IMG/VR virus record: IMGVR_UViG_3300042465_003132
Coordinates: 1 to 29,063 of that record
Strand: one strand, 5' to 3'
Length of the DNA stretch: 29,063 nt
Source: a virus
The notes under the pieces were generated by a model that was not told the origin of the DNA, searched no databases, and saw only the letters and a program-made list of their open reading frames with translations. This document shows positions 12,654 to 19,293 of the stretch, one piece after another. The position numbers were made by a program, and so were the translations under genes. Every line of letters begins with the position of its first letter. The first letter of the stretch is position 1.

Positions 12654-12921
12654 TGTCCTTCTCCTGTTTCAATGTAAGCCCTCGTTGACTTCTGATCTGT
12701 TGGCGTTGTCTTAAAGTAAGACCACCCCAGATGCCGAAGTATTCTTTAGTGATTCCCCATTCAGCACATTCCCTGCGATGGGGACACCTATTACATACAC
12801 TTATTGCAAATTTAGAATCTTCAACTGATACTTCTTTTTTACCGAGAAGTACATCTGGAAACCAGAAGTCACCACCGATAGTTGCACAACTAGGAGCTTC
12901 GTATTCCGAAGGCTCCCGCAT
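12646..12921 (-). CDS. whiB: WhiB-family iron-sulfur transcription factor
   Basis: A 91-residue protein with C12, then C43-x2-C46-x5-C52 (CNRCPHRRECAEW) to hold a [4Fe-4S] cluster, and the turn FGIWGGLT at 62-69 that is diagnostic for Wbl proteins. A basic C-terminal tail (RQRQQIRSQRG) contacts DNA. WhiB proteins bind the host housekeeping sigma factor and are restricted to actinobacteria and their phages, so this is the firmest host marker here. It sits between an HGxM zinc-tail protein and the helicase in the leftward early unit. In other phages, such proteins block host Wbl function or superinfection. Confidence 0.92.
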   Translation of the reverse strand: MREPSEYEAPSCATIGGDFWFPDVLLGKKEVSVEDSKFAISVCNRCPHRRECAEWGITKEYFGIWGGLTLRQRQQIRSQRGLTLKQEKDIA

Positions 12922-12923
12922 AA

Positions 12924-13286
12924 TTATTTAACCCAGATTGTGTCGCACTTATCTGGAGCACCCTTTGGTGCTGCACACATATAGCCCGACCAAGGACCCT
13001 TTTGTCCTACGCCTGAACGAAGTGACATATTGCCGTGCTTACAAGTATTACCGCCACCTGATGGTGCTGCAACTGGTGTTGCATTAAAAGATTGTGCTAC
13101 TGATGAAACTGTTGGTGCTGCCTGTCCACCTGATAGTTCTAACCCTGTTGCTCGGATGTTCATAGCATTCATAGAAAGGTCTGCAAGACCTGTCTCTAAT
13201 TCTGTAACTGTTGCTGCGTACAAGTTGATGAGTGTTCCATCGTTTAACTTGTAATTGATCTGGAACTTTGTTCCTTCTGTAGCCAT
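12924..13286 (-). CDS. 120-residue protein with C-terminal zinc-binding tail
   Basis: Starts MATEGTKFQINYKLNDGTLI with GGAGG upstream (the longer frame start is less supported). An N-terminal beta-helix part is followed by a Ser/Ala/Pro linker (SSVAQSFNATPVAAPSGGG), then CKHGNMSLRSG and MCAAPKGAPDKCDTIWVK. The final C-K-HG-x-M, then C-x8-C-x3-W layout is a tail seen on many actinophage accessory proteins (from memory). Position directly after the exonuclease gene suggests a partner of recombination, possibly a single-strand DNA protein, but this is not established. Confidence 0.6.
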   Translation of the reverse strand: MATEGTKFQINYKLNDGTLINLYAATVTELETGLADLSMNAMNIRATGLELSGGQAAPTVSSVAQSFNATPVAAPSGGGNTCKHGNMSLRSGVGQKGPWSGYMCAAPKGAPDKCDTIWVK

Positions 13287-13287
13287 A

Positions 13288-14253
13288 TTACTTGCCTCCA
13301 CTTTGTTTTACGGATAGTCGCTGACTCTCAGCTCCTACCTTCTTAGGGACAAACCCTAATAGTTTTTCTACTTCATCACTGTCAACTGACTCACGCCCTC
13401 TAACAGTTGTCCAACTTAGTTCTATACCGGAATTAGTAGTACCCAATAATCCTTCAAAGGATGCCTTCAAAGAATCCTGTTCTTTTTCTAACTCTTTAAT
13501 CTGTACTCCTAACTGTAAGTACAGTAGTGCATTCTTGTCAACATCTGCATCCTCAATGACTACATCACTGACTGGTGTACGTTCTTTTTTTAGACCAACG
13601 CATCCCATCTCACCTGATGAGTCGTAGTACTTACAATAGAACTGACAGTAGCTTGCATCTTTCTCTGGTGCTGGCGCTTCCTTTGCTTCTTTAACAGCCG
13701 CTAGCCAACCGAGTGCCTCAAGGGCCATAGACTCGTCATAGTTCTCAGTATGAACTTTGACATCTCTTTCGTCACCATCTCTAGCGATTGCTACTAGTGA
13801 CACTCGGTTGACCGCATAGCCGTTCTTAGCTAGGAGGTAGCCATACAGTTGCACCTGCCATCGTTGTTGCGTTGATGGGAAGTAAGAAAGGTTACGCACC
13901 TTGCTTGTCTTCCAGTCAATCACATCACCAGTACCAGGTACGAAACAGTCAATGTGTGCTTTCATCCCGTTATATTCAACACCAGTTTCAATCATAACAT
14001 CTGGATTATCTGCTAACGCTCTTTCAATTTCTGCGTGGATAGCAGTACCCATAATCGCAGCAAGTTTTAATTCGTTGTCATTAGTTTCAGGTTGATCGTT
14101 AAGTCTGTACCACACCTTACGTCGGCAACCACCTACCTCTGATGGGCCAATCTGTACCTGTGTAGAACGTGAACGCTTAGCATCAGTTGCACGTAGTGCA
14201 GTAAGTAATAGTTCCTTTGGGTCAGTCACTTCTTGTACTTCCAATCTACCCAT
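13288..14253 (-). CDS. RecB/Cas4-like exonuclease with putative Fe-S cluster
   Basis: A 321-residue nuclease. IGPSEVGGCRRKVWY (35-49), GTAIHAEIE (69-77), MKAHIDCFVPGTGDVIDWKTS with D102 and D113-x-K115, then QVQLYGYLL (133-141). This is the PD-(D/E)XK order of RecB, Cas4 and AddB nucleases. Cys43 plus Cys203, Cys207 and Cys218 (SYCQFYCKYY and GEMGC) repeat the one-plus-three Cys arrangement that holds a [4Fe-4S] cluster in Cas4 and AddB. A coiled coil follows (ELEKEQDSLKASFEGLL, about 254-270). Likely makes single-strand ends for recombination-based replication or repair. The start overlaps a membrane peptide gene by 28 bp. Confidence 0.8.
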   Translation of the reverse strand: MGRLEVQEVTDPKELLLTALRATDAKRSRSTQVQIGPSEVGGCRRKVWYRLNDQPETNDNELKLAAIMGTAIHAEIERALADNPDVMIETGVEYNGMKAHIDCFVPGTGDVIDWKTSKVRNLSYFPSTQQRWQVQLYGYLLAKNGYAVNRVSLVAIARDGDERDVKVHTENYDESMALEALGWLAAVKEAKEAPAPEKDASYCQFYCKYYDSSGEMGCVGLKKERTPVSDVVIEDADVDKNALLYLQLGVQIKELEKEQDSLKASFEGLLGTTNSGIELSWTTVRGRESVDSDEVEKLLGFVPKKVGAESQRLSVKQSGGK

Positions 14254-14312
14254 AAATCAAATGCTCTACCAATAACAACACCTATCAATAAACCAAATAT
14301 AAATGCTGTCAT
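14226..14312 (-). CDS. 28-residue membrane peptide
   Basis: MTAFIFGLLIGVVIGRAFDL then a charged end (WVDWKYKK). One helix with G-x2-xG small faces. Starts within the stop of the preceding gene (CTATGA). Overlaps the exonuclease start by 28 bp. Role unknown. Confidence 0.45.
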   Translation of the reverse strand: MTAFIFGLLIGVVIGRAFDLWVDWKYKK

Positions 14313-14461
14313 AGTTTTGCCTTCTCTGCTTGATCGTGCAAAAGGAAAGCAAGTCTACAGGCTTTCCAACCTTGTTCAAACCAATAGTGCGCTGCGTATT
14401 CAGTTGTTGCTGTAACTTCTCTAAACTCTGGTTCTATATATTCGTATGTATTAAACTCCAT
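14309..14461 (-). CDS. 50-residue protein of unknown function
   Basis: MEFNTYEYIEPEFREVTATT then EYAAHYWFEQGWKACRLAFLL. The second half is an amphipathic helix with aromatic residues; the end HDQAEKAKL is charged. It begins two bases after the proteasome-like gene and ends in the membrane peptide gene. ORFs on the other strand over this DNA have no ribosome site. Confidence 0.45.
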   Translation of the reverse strand: MEFNTYEYIEPEFREVTATTEYAAHYWFEQGWKACRLAFLLHDQAEKAKL

Positions 14462-14463
14462 AG

Positions 14464-15021
14464 CTACATCCTCTCCTGTACAACCAACTGTAAAGGCTTA
14501 CCAGTATTAGCGTCAAGAACCGACGCAATCTCTACGGCTTTACGGGCGTGTCGCTTTGCATATTCTAATTCCATATCAGGTTTGATGATTGAAGAAAGAT
14601 AGCCAAGAGCAAACTGACCACCACTACCAATGCCATACGCTCCGTTATTTGCTTGGAAAAAAGAGAGATCACAAGCAACACGAAAGATGTTACCGTTAAA
14701 AGCAAAGAGATAATCAAAACCGCCATCTTTGTCCACCTTGTTGTAGTCGTAGTTGTTATCGTTAAACGCTTTCATTAAACTAGGTATTACTTTCTTACCC
14801 ATAAACTGCACAGGATCTTCACCACGATAGGCAGGTGGTTTCCAATTGTAGGAAAGGATGTCACCAGGTCGTGTATCACCTGATATTGCGATGAGAAACT
14901 TACCGACTTCAACAATCTTTGGCGTACTAGTAGATAACGTTACTAGGTTGTCTTCAGTAATCTGTGAGTCAGCTACTAGAACTGCGTAATCAATACCTTC
15001 AAGCGCTGCGATTGTTGTCAT
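14464..15021 (-). CDS. Proteasome beta/HslV-like threonine peptidase
   Basis: A 185-residue Ntn-hydrolase. Starting at 15021 gives MTTIAALEGIDYAVLVADSQ, so Met removal leaves Thr1 as nucleophile; Asp17 lies at the usual distance (VADS), and the Lys of TPKIVEV at 34 is next to the canonical 33. GAYGIGSGGQFALGYL holds the Ser-Gly-Ser-type turn near residue 130. No propeptide is present, as in HslV, so it could self-assemble without cleavage. A start four codons upstream is possible but would put residues before the catalytic Thr, and its ATG lies within the -10 box. There is no dedicated ATPase such as HslU in the window; it would have to use a host unfoldase or act alone. First gene of the leftward unit. 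Confidence 0.8.
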   Translation of the reverse strand: MTTIAALEGIDYAVLVADSQITEDNLVTLSTSTPKIVEVGKFLIAISGDTRPGDILSYNWKPPAYRGEDPVQFMGKKVIPSLMKAFNDNNYDYNKVDKDGGFDYLFAFNGNIFRVACDLSFFQANNGAYGIGSGGQFALGYLSSIIKPDMELEYAKRHARKAVEIASVLDANTGKPLQLVVQERM

Positions 15022-15028
15022 ACTAGAG

Positions 15029-15037
15029 ATCATACCA
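15029..15037 (-). promoter_or_regulatory. Extended -10 promoter for a leaderless transcript
   Basis: Reading leftward, TGGTATGAT is a TGN-extended -10 box. Seven bases (CTCTAGT) separate it from the ATG at 15021, so the predicted transcription start is the A of ATG. There is no ribosome binding site before that ATG, consistent with leaderless translation, which is common in actinobacteria. No good -35 is seen, as expected for an extended -10. Confidence 0.55.
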
Positions 15038-15050
15038 GTCTTCGGCGTGT

Positions 15051-15066
15051 CGTTGCGTAAGCAACG
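15051..15066. promoter_or_regulatory. Perfect palindrome between divergent promoters
   Basis: CGTTGC-GTAA-GCAACG is a perfect 6-bp inverted repeat with a 4-base centre. It lies between the two -10 boxes (15029-15037 and 15078-15083) and covers the -35 area of the rightward promoter. It could be the operator of one repressor for both units. No T-run on either side, so terminator is unlikely. Confidence 0.45.
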
Positions 15067-15077
15067 CTACTAGGCGT

Positions 15078-15083
15078 TACAAT
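15078..15083 (+). promoter_or_regulatory. -10 box for rightward leaderless gene
   Basis: TACAAT is followed by seven bases and then the GTG at 15091, so the start of transcription would fall on the G of the start codon. A weak -35 (TTGCGT, 15053-15058) lies 19 bases upstream, inside the palindrome. The spacing copies the leftward promoter. Confidence 0.45.
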
Positions 15084-15090
15084 ATGAGCC

Positions 15091-15405
15091 GTGAGGCGAA
15101 TTAAACAGGCAGGCGCCCTTTATGGGCGCAGCAGTGGTAACCGTACAGTAACCCTTCGGTTCCGTCTACCAACCCTGCCATCGTTAAGATGGCGCAGGAA
15201 TGGCCTTCCTGACCCCTTTGGAGCCGATCTGCGGGGTTTAGGACCACTTCACGTGTGTCCGTGTGGCTCTCAGGTTTTTAATGTAATGGCAGCCTTTGAA
15301 GACTACGAGCTGGTTTGGTACTTCTTAGATGCAACCTGTGTCAGTTGCGGGAATCTAGTACTTGTTCCTTGCCCAGTAGACAAAGATGAACCACAAGCTA
15401 ACTGA
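15091..15405 (+). CDS. Zinc-ribbon protein upstream of HNH endonuclease
   Basis: A 104-residue protein. Residues 1-35 are Arg-rich (MRRIKQAGALYGRSSGNRTV). Then NGLPDPFGADLRGLGPLHVC, a C-P-C-G-S knuckle, a strand-rich FEDYELVWYFLDATC and C-V-S-C-G-N, ending LVPCPVDKDEPQAN. The C-x-CG...C-x2-CG arrangement with the FEDYE strand is a zinc ribbon I associate with actinophages (recognised by eye only). GTG start has no ribosome site but matches the leaderless promoter. It overlaps the HNH gene by 20 bases. Confidence 0.6.
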   Translation: MRRIKQAGALYGRSSGNRTVTLRFRLPTLPSLRWRRNGLPDPFGADLRGLGPLHVCPCGSQVFNVMAAFEDYELVWYFLDATCVSCGNLVLVPCPVDKDEPQAN

Positions 15406-15736
15406 GCATAACGAAGTAGAACGCACTGCCACGTGCTCTGTTTGTGGCCCAACAAAGATTAAGTTACGAGATAAGAATAATCCACTGACTAGTAGATACC
15501 GGTGCAAGACTGTCTATAAAAGAAACTTAGTAAACTCTCAGTATCCATACGCTAGACATAAAGGCACAGAATGTCAACAGTGTGGATTCATACCAGTACA
15601 CATTAGTCAATTAGATGTTGACCACATAGACGGTGACCGTTGGAATAATGCGCCACACAATCTACAAACTCTTTGTGCTAACTGTCATAGATTAAAGACT
15701 CACCTATCAGGTGATTCAAACTCTGGCATATTTTAG
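15386..15736 (+). CDS. HNH endonuclease
   Basis: A 116-residue protein. N-terminal zinc ribbon-like part (TATCSVCGPTKIKL), then the HNH core: CQQCGFIPVHISQLDVDHID (C-x2-C, then D-H), GDRWNNAPHNLQTLCANCHR (N and C-x2-C-H), ending HLSGDSNSGIF. The order C-x2-C, DH, N, C-x2-CH is the ββα-metal fold. Such free-standing HNH proteins are homing-like nucleases, or assist terminase in cutting. Here it is far from terminase and in its own small rightward unit, which fits a mobile or auxiliary role. Confidence 0.85.
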   Translation: MNHKLTEHNEVERTATCSVCGPTKIKLRDKNNPLTSRYRCKTVYKRNLVNSQYPYARHKGTECQQCGFIPVHISQLDVDHIDGDRWNNAPHNLQTLCANCHRLKTHLSGDSNSGIF

Positions 15737-15739
15737 GGA

Positions 15740-15775
15740 CAAAAAAAGAAGGCCGATCCCCGTAGGGACCGACCT
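15740..15775 (-). terminator. Rho-independent terminator of leftward late block
   Basis: Arms at 15750-15760 and 15765-15775 form an 11-bp stem with two G-T pairs and a 4-base loop; on the leftward RNA the stem is followed by TCTTTTTTTG (A-run 15741-15747 on the plus strand). It ends transcription of the virion and lysis genes just after the last holin-like gene. It also covers the 3' side of the HNH gene but has little U-tract in that direction. Confidence 0.9.
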
Positions 15776-15798
15776 CCTGTTTGCCTCGCGCTGATGGG

Positions 15799-15990
15799 TT
15801 ACTTAGACCCACGACCAAACTCTGTAGCCTTTGGGTCTATTGCCTTAAGCAGTGGACCTGCAACTGCAGCAAGTGCTGCTGATGCTAGGGCTTTTGGATC
15901 TGTTACGCCTGCAAGGTACAAAGCGATTACTGATGCAATGCCAGCACGTAGGTACGTAGCTGCAATTGCTTTTAACTTGTTCTTATCCAT
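15799..15990 (-). CDS. Small holin-like membrane protein
   Basis: 63 residues: MDKNKLKAIAATYLRAGIAS then VIALYLAGVTDPKALASAAL and AAVAGPLLKAIDPKATEFG. There is a hydrophobic helix at about 15-30 and an Ala-rich second helix at 35-50, with charged ends. The layout is typical of small phage holins. It follows the endolysin in the lysis cassette and is the last gene before the late terminator. AAGGAG lies 7 bases upstream of ATG. Confidence 0.7.
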   Translation of the reverse strand: MDKNKLKAIAATYLRAGIASVIALYLAGVTDPKALASAALAAVAGPLLKAIDPKATEFGRGSK

Positions 15991-15992
15991 TG

Positions 15993-16466
15993 TTACTCCT
16001 TTGGACTTGTTGGTTCTTTCTTCTTTGGTAAAGGCCTAACTGCTGCCTTAACTTTTGCGACAGCCTTTGGCTTGCCCAACCAAGGGAACCAAGGGGAAGT
16101 GTCGTCTCCACATCCTTCTTTGATCGAGATGTGAAGATGTTTGGTGTGCTTATTTGAACCTGTGTATTCACGGTCCCCTTCATTGGCACGATCTGCTGAC
16201 CAGATCTTGCCCTGGAAAATAAGATACTTAACACGCTTGTCTGCTTTTAGTTCTTGAAACAAATTAACACAATCAATGCCACCCAACTTATCGTGGGTTA
16301 GGTCTACACCAAATCCTGTATTGTGATCTGAGTTAGGATTCTGATGGATGTGTGCTGCTGATGGCAGTAGTCCATCCGAGGCTTTCTTGCGTAATGGTGC
16401 TATCGCTGTGGCTTGTCGAAGGACAGCAATAGCGGCAGGTGTGGCTCTCTTAACAACAGGTTTCAT
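15993..16466 (-). CDS. Endolysin, M15-type peptidase
   Basis: A 157-residue peptidoglycan hydrolase. PNSDHNTGFGVDLTH holds His48 and Asp55, and NKHTKHLHISIK holds His110/His112: the H-D-H zinc site of the M15 D-Ala-D-Ala or L-Ala-D-Glu peptidase family. RVKYLIFQGKIWSA (78-91) is a strand pair usual in phage members. The Lys/Pro-rich tail (residues about 130-157) is probably a wall-binding linker without a known domain. No signal peptide, so it relies on the holins. TAATG with the upstream membrane gene. Confidence 0.85.
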   Translation of the reverse strand: MKPVVKRATPAAIAVLRQATAIAPLRKKASDGLLPSAAHIHQNPNSDHNTGFGVDLTHDKLGGIDCVNLFQELKADKRVKYLIFQGKIWSADRANEGDREYTGSNKHTKHLHISIKEGCGDDTSPWFPWLGKPKAVAKVKAAVRPLPKKKEPTSPKE

Positions 16467-16741
16467 TATTCTCCATCTTTCTTTTCTTTTGGCTTAGACT
16501 TCAATCCATTTCCTGCAAGTACTCCAGCAAGAGAACCAGTAAGAAATACACACAAGGTACTAACAAGATCAATAAATGCAGCATCGTTAGGTGCTTGTTC
16601 TCCTAGTGGTTGTGTAATAAATAGCAGTGCATAGAGCAATGCAAAGACAGAACCAGCAAATACAATGGCAAGGATGATTCCAATTGTTACAATCAGTCTT
16701 GCGTGTAGCTCTTCTGGGGTTAATTTATTTCTTTGGTTCAT
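16466..16741 (-). CDS. Two-helix membrane protein, holin candidate
   Basis: 91 residues starting MNQRNKLTPEELHARLIVTI. The frame extends 29 codons further, but that part overlaps the lipoprotein gene out of frame and does not look real. Hydrophobic helices at about 17-40 (IGIILAIVFAGSVFALLYAL) and 60-80 (LVSTLCVFLTGSLAGVLAG), with a charged tail (KSKPKEKKDGE). Two helices with both ends probably inside, as in class II holins. Direct neighbour of the endolysin. Confidence 0.6.
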   Translation of the reverse strand: MNQRNKLTPEELHARLIVTIGIILAIVFAGSVFALLYALLFITQPLGEQAPNDAAFIDLVSTLCVFLTGSLAGVLAGNGLKSKPKEKKDGE

Positions 16742-16916
16742 CAAATACTCCAGGCAAAATGTCTTTGGTACAAGTACCAGTTGGTAAACATTGTGGGGGA
16801 TTACACTCAGGCTTTTCCCAATTCTCAAACTCTTGGCAGGGATATCTGACCCAGCCTTGGTAACCGCAACCGCTAAGAGTTATTGCGAGAAAGAAGGATG
16901 CGATAAATTTCTTCAA
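16725..16916 (-). CDS. Small lipoprotein, unknown role in lysis cassette
   Basis: 63 residues. MKKFIASFFLAITLSGC is a classic lipoprotein signal with lipobox LSGC and Cys17. The mature part has Cys at 27, 38, 43 and 49 (RYPCQEF, PECNPPQC, TGTC), likely disulfide-linked. Start is TTG, with GGAG 7 bases upstream. It overlaps the 67-residue gene by 44 bases. Position between membrane proteins beside the endolysin is typical of spanins, but outer-membrane spanins are only meaningful in Gram-negative hosts. It may act in the cell wall or as superinfection exclusion. Confidence 0.65.
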   Translation of the reverse strand: MKKFIASFFLAITLSGCGYQGWVRYPCQEFENWEKPECNPPQCLPTGTCTKDILPGVFDEPKK

Positions 16917-17076
16917 CCTGTCGCTCCAATCTATCTACCGAATCTTTAACGCTTGACCCACCATTAGGTTTAAGTTCATTGAGGTAATGCTTAACCATCC
17001 AACGCACAGCGCCAGCAAAGCCACCTACTATTGTCATCACTGCAACAGCTACTGTTGCGTAGTCTTGTGTTTGCAT
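16873..17076 (-). CDS. Membrane-anchored coiled-coil protein, holin-like
   Basis: 67 residues. One hydrophobic helix at about 7-24 (ATVAVAVMTIVGGFAGAV), then RWMVKHYLNELKPNGGSS and a coiled coil (SVKDSVDRLERQVEEIYRIL). This one-helix plus coil form with an NGGSS hinge is common in phages of actinobacteria next to endolysin and tail genes and is usually annotated as holin or minor structural protein; from memory only. TAATG joins it to the large tail gene. Confidence 0.6.
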   Translation of the reverse strand: MQTQDYATVAVAVMTIVGGFAGAVRWMVKHYLNELKPNGGSSVKDSVDRLERQVEEIYRILLSRNNS

Positions 17077-19283
17077 TAGACCGTCCTAATGGTTACTAAG
17101 AGCGTTCCGCCATAGCCGGAGAATCGCTTATCTGAAGGTGTTGCATTTCTAAAATCAAGCTCTTCGATAAGTCCAATGTAGGACTCACCAGTTCTAAAGT
17201 CTTCAACACGGATGGTGTCACCTACGTTTTCAATAGATTCTAACTGGCTCATACGGAAGTAAGCAGAACCTTCATAGCCAATCTCAACCCCGAAGTGATC
17301 TGATTCGTGGTCAAAGCAAGACAATGGATACTGGATAAGTCGCTGACGTGGGATAGCAGGCAGAGCCTTAATCTGGTAACCAGTAAACAGTGGTCCCTTA
17401 GATGTATCAGTAGTTGAACGAGTCAGTGTAAACTGGAAGCCAAGGTATTCCTGTGATGCTTGAGGATAGTTAATGTTAATCTCTGGAACAGATGACTCTT
17501 GTGCGAAGGTACCAATCCGGAAGAAGTTATCGGCATAGTCAATAGAGTCAATGTTTAGACCACCATTGGTAGTATCAATACGAGCCTGCATTAACTTGTA
17601 GATCTTTAATTCTAGTGTGTTATATCGAACATAACCTGTACGCAGGAATCCTTCTGCCATTAAGGTAGATGCTGATTCAATGTAGATAGTTCCGTCTGAA
17701 CCATTACCAGCATTGCAGTAGGCAAGGCGGTTGGTGTCACCAAGGAAAGCACAGGCTGTGGTGTAGTGACCTAACGTATCTGCTGGGTTGTATAAGTCAT
17801 AGGCATAAGGGAATTGAAGGTTACCTAATGGTTGACCCATATCTACACGGGTTACACCGACCTGACCATCAACACCAGATGCTGCCCAGATATATCTATC
17901 ACGGAAACCAAAGTCATAGACTGGTTGATCTGATTCAAAGATTAAAGCGCCGTAGGTAATAGAACCATCGAGCTGACTTGCATCTGCCATACGCATACCC
18001 TGGCTAGTACCAATAGCCATATTGCCAAGGTAGTAAGCAATCTTAAATACAATCTCACCTACTGGTAGTTCTGCTGCAGTAATAGCACTGGTTAGCGTAG
18101 GCATAGCACCAGCAGTAGACAAGGTAAACTTGTAGATGTTGGACTGGATACCTGAGTATCCTGAGATGTAGATAGCAGCACCACTAGATGTAATGCTGGT
18201 ATAGATGTGGTCAGGGTCATTGTGTGAATAGACAGCTGCAGGTAATGATGTTGCGCTAGATGAGAACTCATAGACCTTATCGTTGACGCACATTACGATA
18301 CGCTCTTTGGTGTATTCCATAACAGCGTTAGTTACAGTGATGGAGTTTTCGCTAATCATTAGAGTAGGCGATACAGAACTATCATCCGATAGTAACTTCT
18401 TGTATACTCTTAGTCTTGGAGTTCCGCTTGCTGTTACGTTAGTAACCCAGTAGGCATAGACACCATCATCGCAGAGTGCGTGTACTGCATAGTCAGTACC
18501 TGATGTGTAGTCAACGAAGTGGATAACATCTGCCACGCCTGTACCTACTGGAGATACAGCAGTAGATGCCACGTTAGATGCAGTCTTAGCATAGGTAAAG
18601 GTGGTAGTCGTAGGTACTCCAGTAATGCGGTACTCGCCATTGAAGGTCGCGTCCACACCTGAAATAGTAATCTGCATACCAGTAGATAGACCGTGTGCTG
18701 TAGTAGTTGTTAGCGTAGCTACGTTAGAAGTCAAAGCCTTGTTGTTAATAGATACAGTAATAGCTGGGAAAATCTTGTCTACATCATACTCATCAGTAAG
18801 AAGTACGCCGTTGTAGAGATTGCTGTTCTTAGTCCATTGGATAGAACGCATTAGTTGCCACGGACGACCATTAGTTCTGATACCACCTGTAGTTATGTGC
18901 TGGCTATCAGATGACTTGAGTAGTGTTGCCTGTCCCTTGGTCCAAACATCAATGCCTTTAGACTCTGTGTACTGAAAGCGAAGTGACTCATCCTGGATAG
19001 GTTCAAAGAACTTGATACCTTGTCCATAGTGAAAAGAGCTTTGGCTACGTAGCCACCAACCGGTCAGCGTTTGCTCACCAGGCTCACGGCTCTGGTCAAT
19101 CTGTTGCTTACGATACTGCGCTGTTACGCGACGATATGGTGAATCGTCAGAGTTCAACAGAAAGAACGGCAAGCCAGCGATAGCTACATCGTAGGCTTCA
19201 CCAGTTGCTGAGTAGTTAGTAGCACCTGCAGGGTTGGAAAGGGTATAGACCAGACCCTCGGTAATGTCATCGCCATAAGGCAT
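17076..19283 (-). CDS. Large tail protein with inserted Ig-like module (tail-nozzle candidate)
   Basis: 735 residues, the longest protein in the window. Residues 1-170 contain a conserved-looking PFFLLNSDDSPYRRVTAQYR. Residues 175-253 are an Ig-like insert (NKALTSNVATLTTTTAHGLS then SGVDATFNGEYRITGVPT and FTYAKT). The rest is beta-rich with recurring YIWAASGVDGQVGV-type blades, suggesting a beta-propeller like the nozzle of short-tailed phages. The C-terminal part (IGYEGSAYFRMSQLES) may be a second sandwich. Downstream of fibres and upstream of lysis, this fits the T7 gp12-like nozzle, but no direct homology is proven. AAGGATATCTCAATG gives a good start. Confidence 0.6.
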   Translation of the reverse strand: MPYGDDITEGLVYTLSNPAGATNYSATGEAYDVAIAGLPFFLLNSDDSPYRRVTAQYRKQQIDQSREPGEQTLTGWWLRSQSSFHYGQGIKFFEPIQDESLRFQYTESKGIDVWTKGQATLLKSSDSQHITTGGIRTNGRPWQLMRSIQWTKNSNLYNGVLLTDEYDVDKIFPAITVSINNKALTSNVATLTTTTAHGLSTGMQITISGVDATFNGEYRITGVPTTTTFTYAKTASNVASTAVSPVGTGVADVIHFVDYTSGTDYAVHALCDDGVYAYWVTNVTASGTPRLRVYKKLLSDDSSVSPTLMISENSITVTNAVMEYTKERIVMCVNDKVYEFSSSATSLPAAVYSHNDPDHIYTSITSSGAAIYISGYSGIQSNIYKFTLSTAGAMPTLTSAITAAELPVGEIVFKIAYYLGNMAIGTSQGMRMADASQLDGSITYGALIFESDQPVYDFGFRDRYIWAASGVDGQVGVTRVDMGQPLGNLQFPYAYDLYNPADTLGHYTTACAFLGDTNRLAYCNAGNGSDGTIYIESASTLMAEGFLRTGYVRYNTLELKIYKLMQARIDTTNGGLNIDSIDYADNFFRIGTFAQESSVPEININYPQASQEYLGFQFTLTRSTTDTSKGPLFTGYQIKALPAIPRQRLIQYPLSCFDHESDHFGVEIGYEGSAYFRMSQLESIENVGDTIRVEDFRTGESYIGLIEELDFRNATPSDKRFSGYGGTLLVTIRTV

Positions 19284-19293
19284 TGAGATATCC

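Noticed and set aside
14233-14602. Rightward frames near the membrane peptide and proteasome-like gene.
   Set aside because: No ribosome sites, Ser/Cys/Phe-rich antisense products; leftward genes are coupled.
15399-15736. HNH gene as part of a group I intron or intein.
   Set aside because: It has its own promoter and a leading zinc-ribbon gene, and there is no split gene or intron fold around it.
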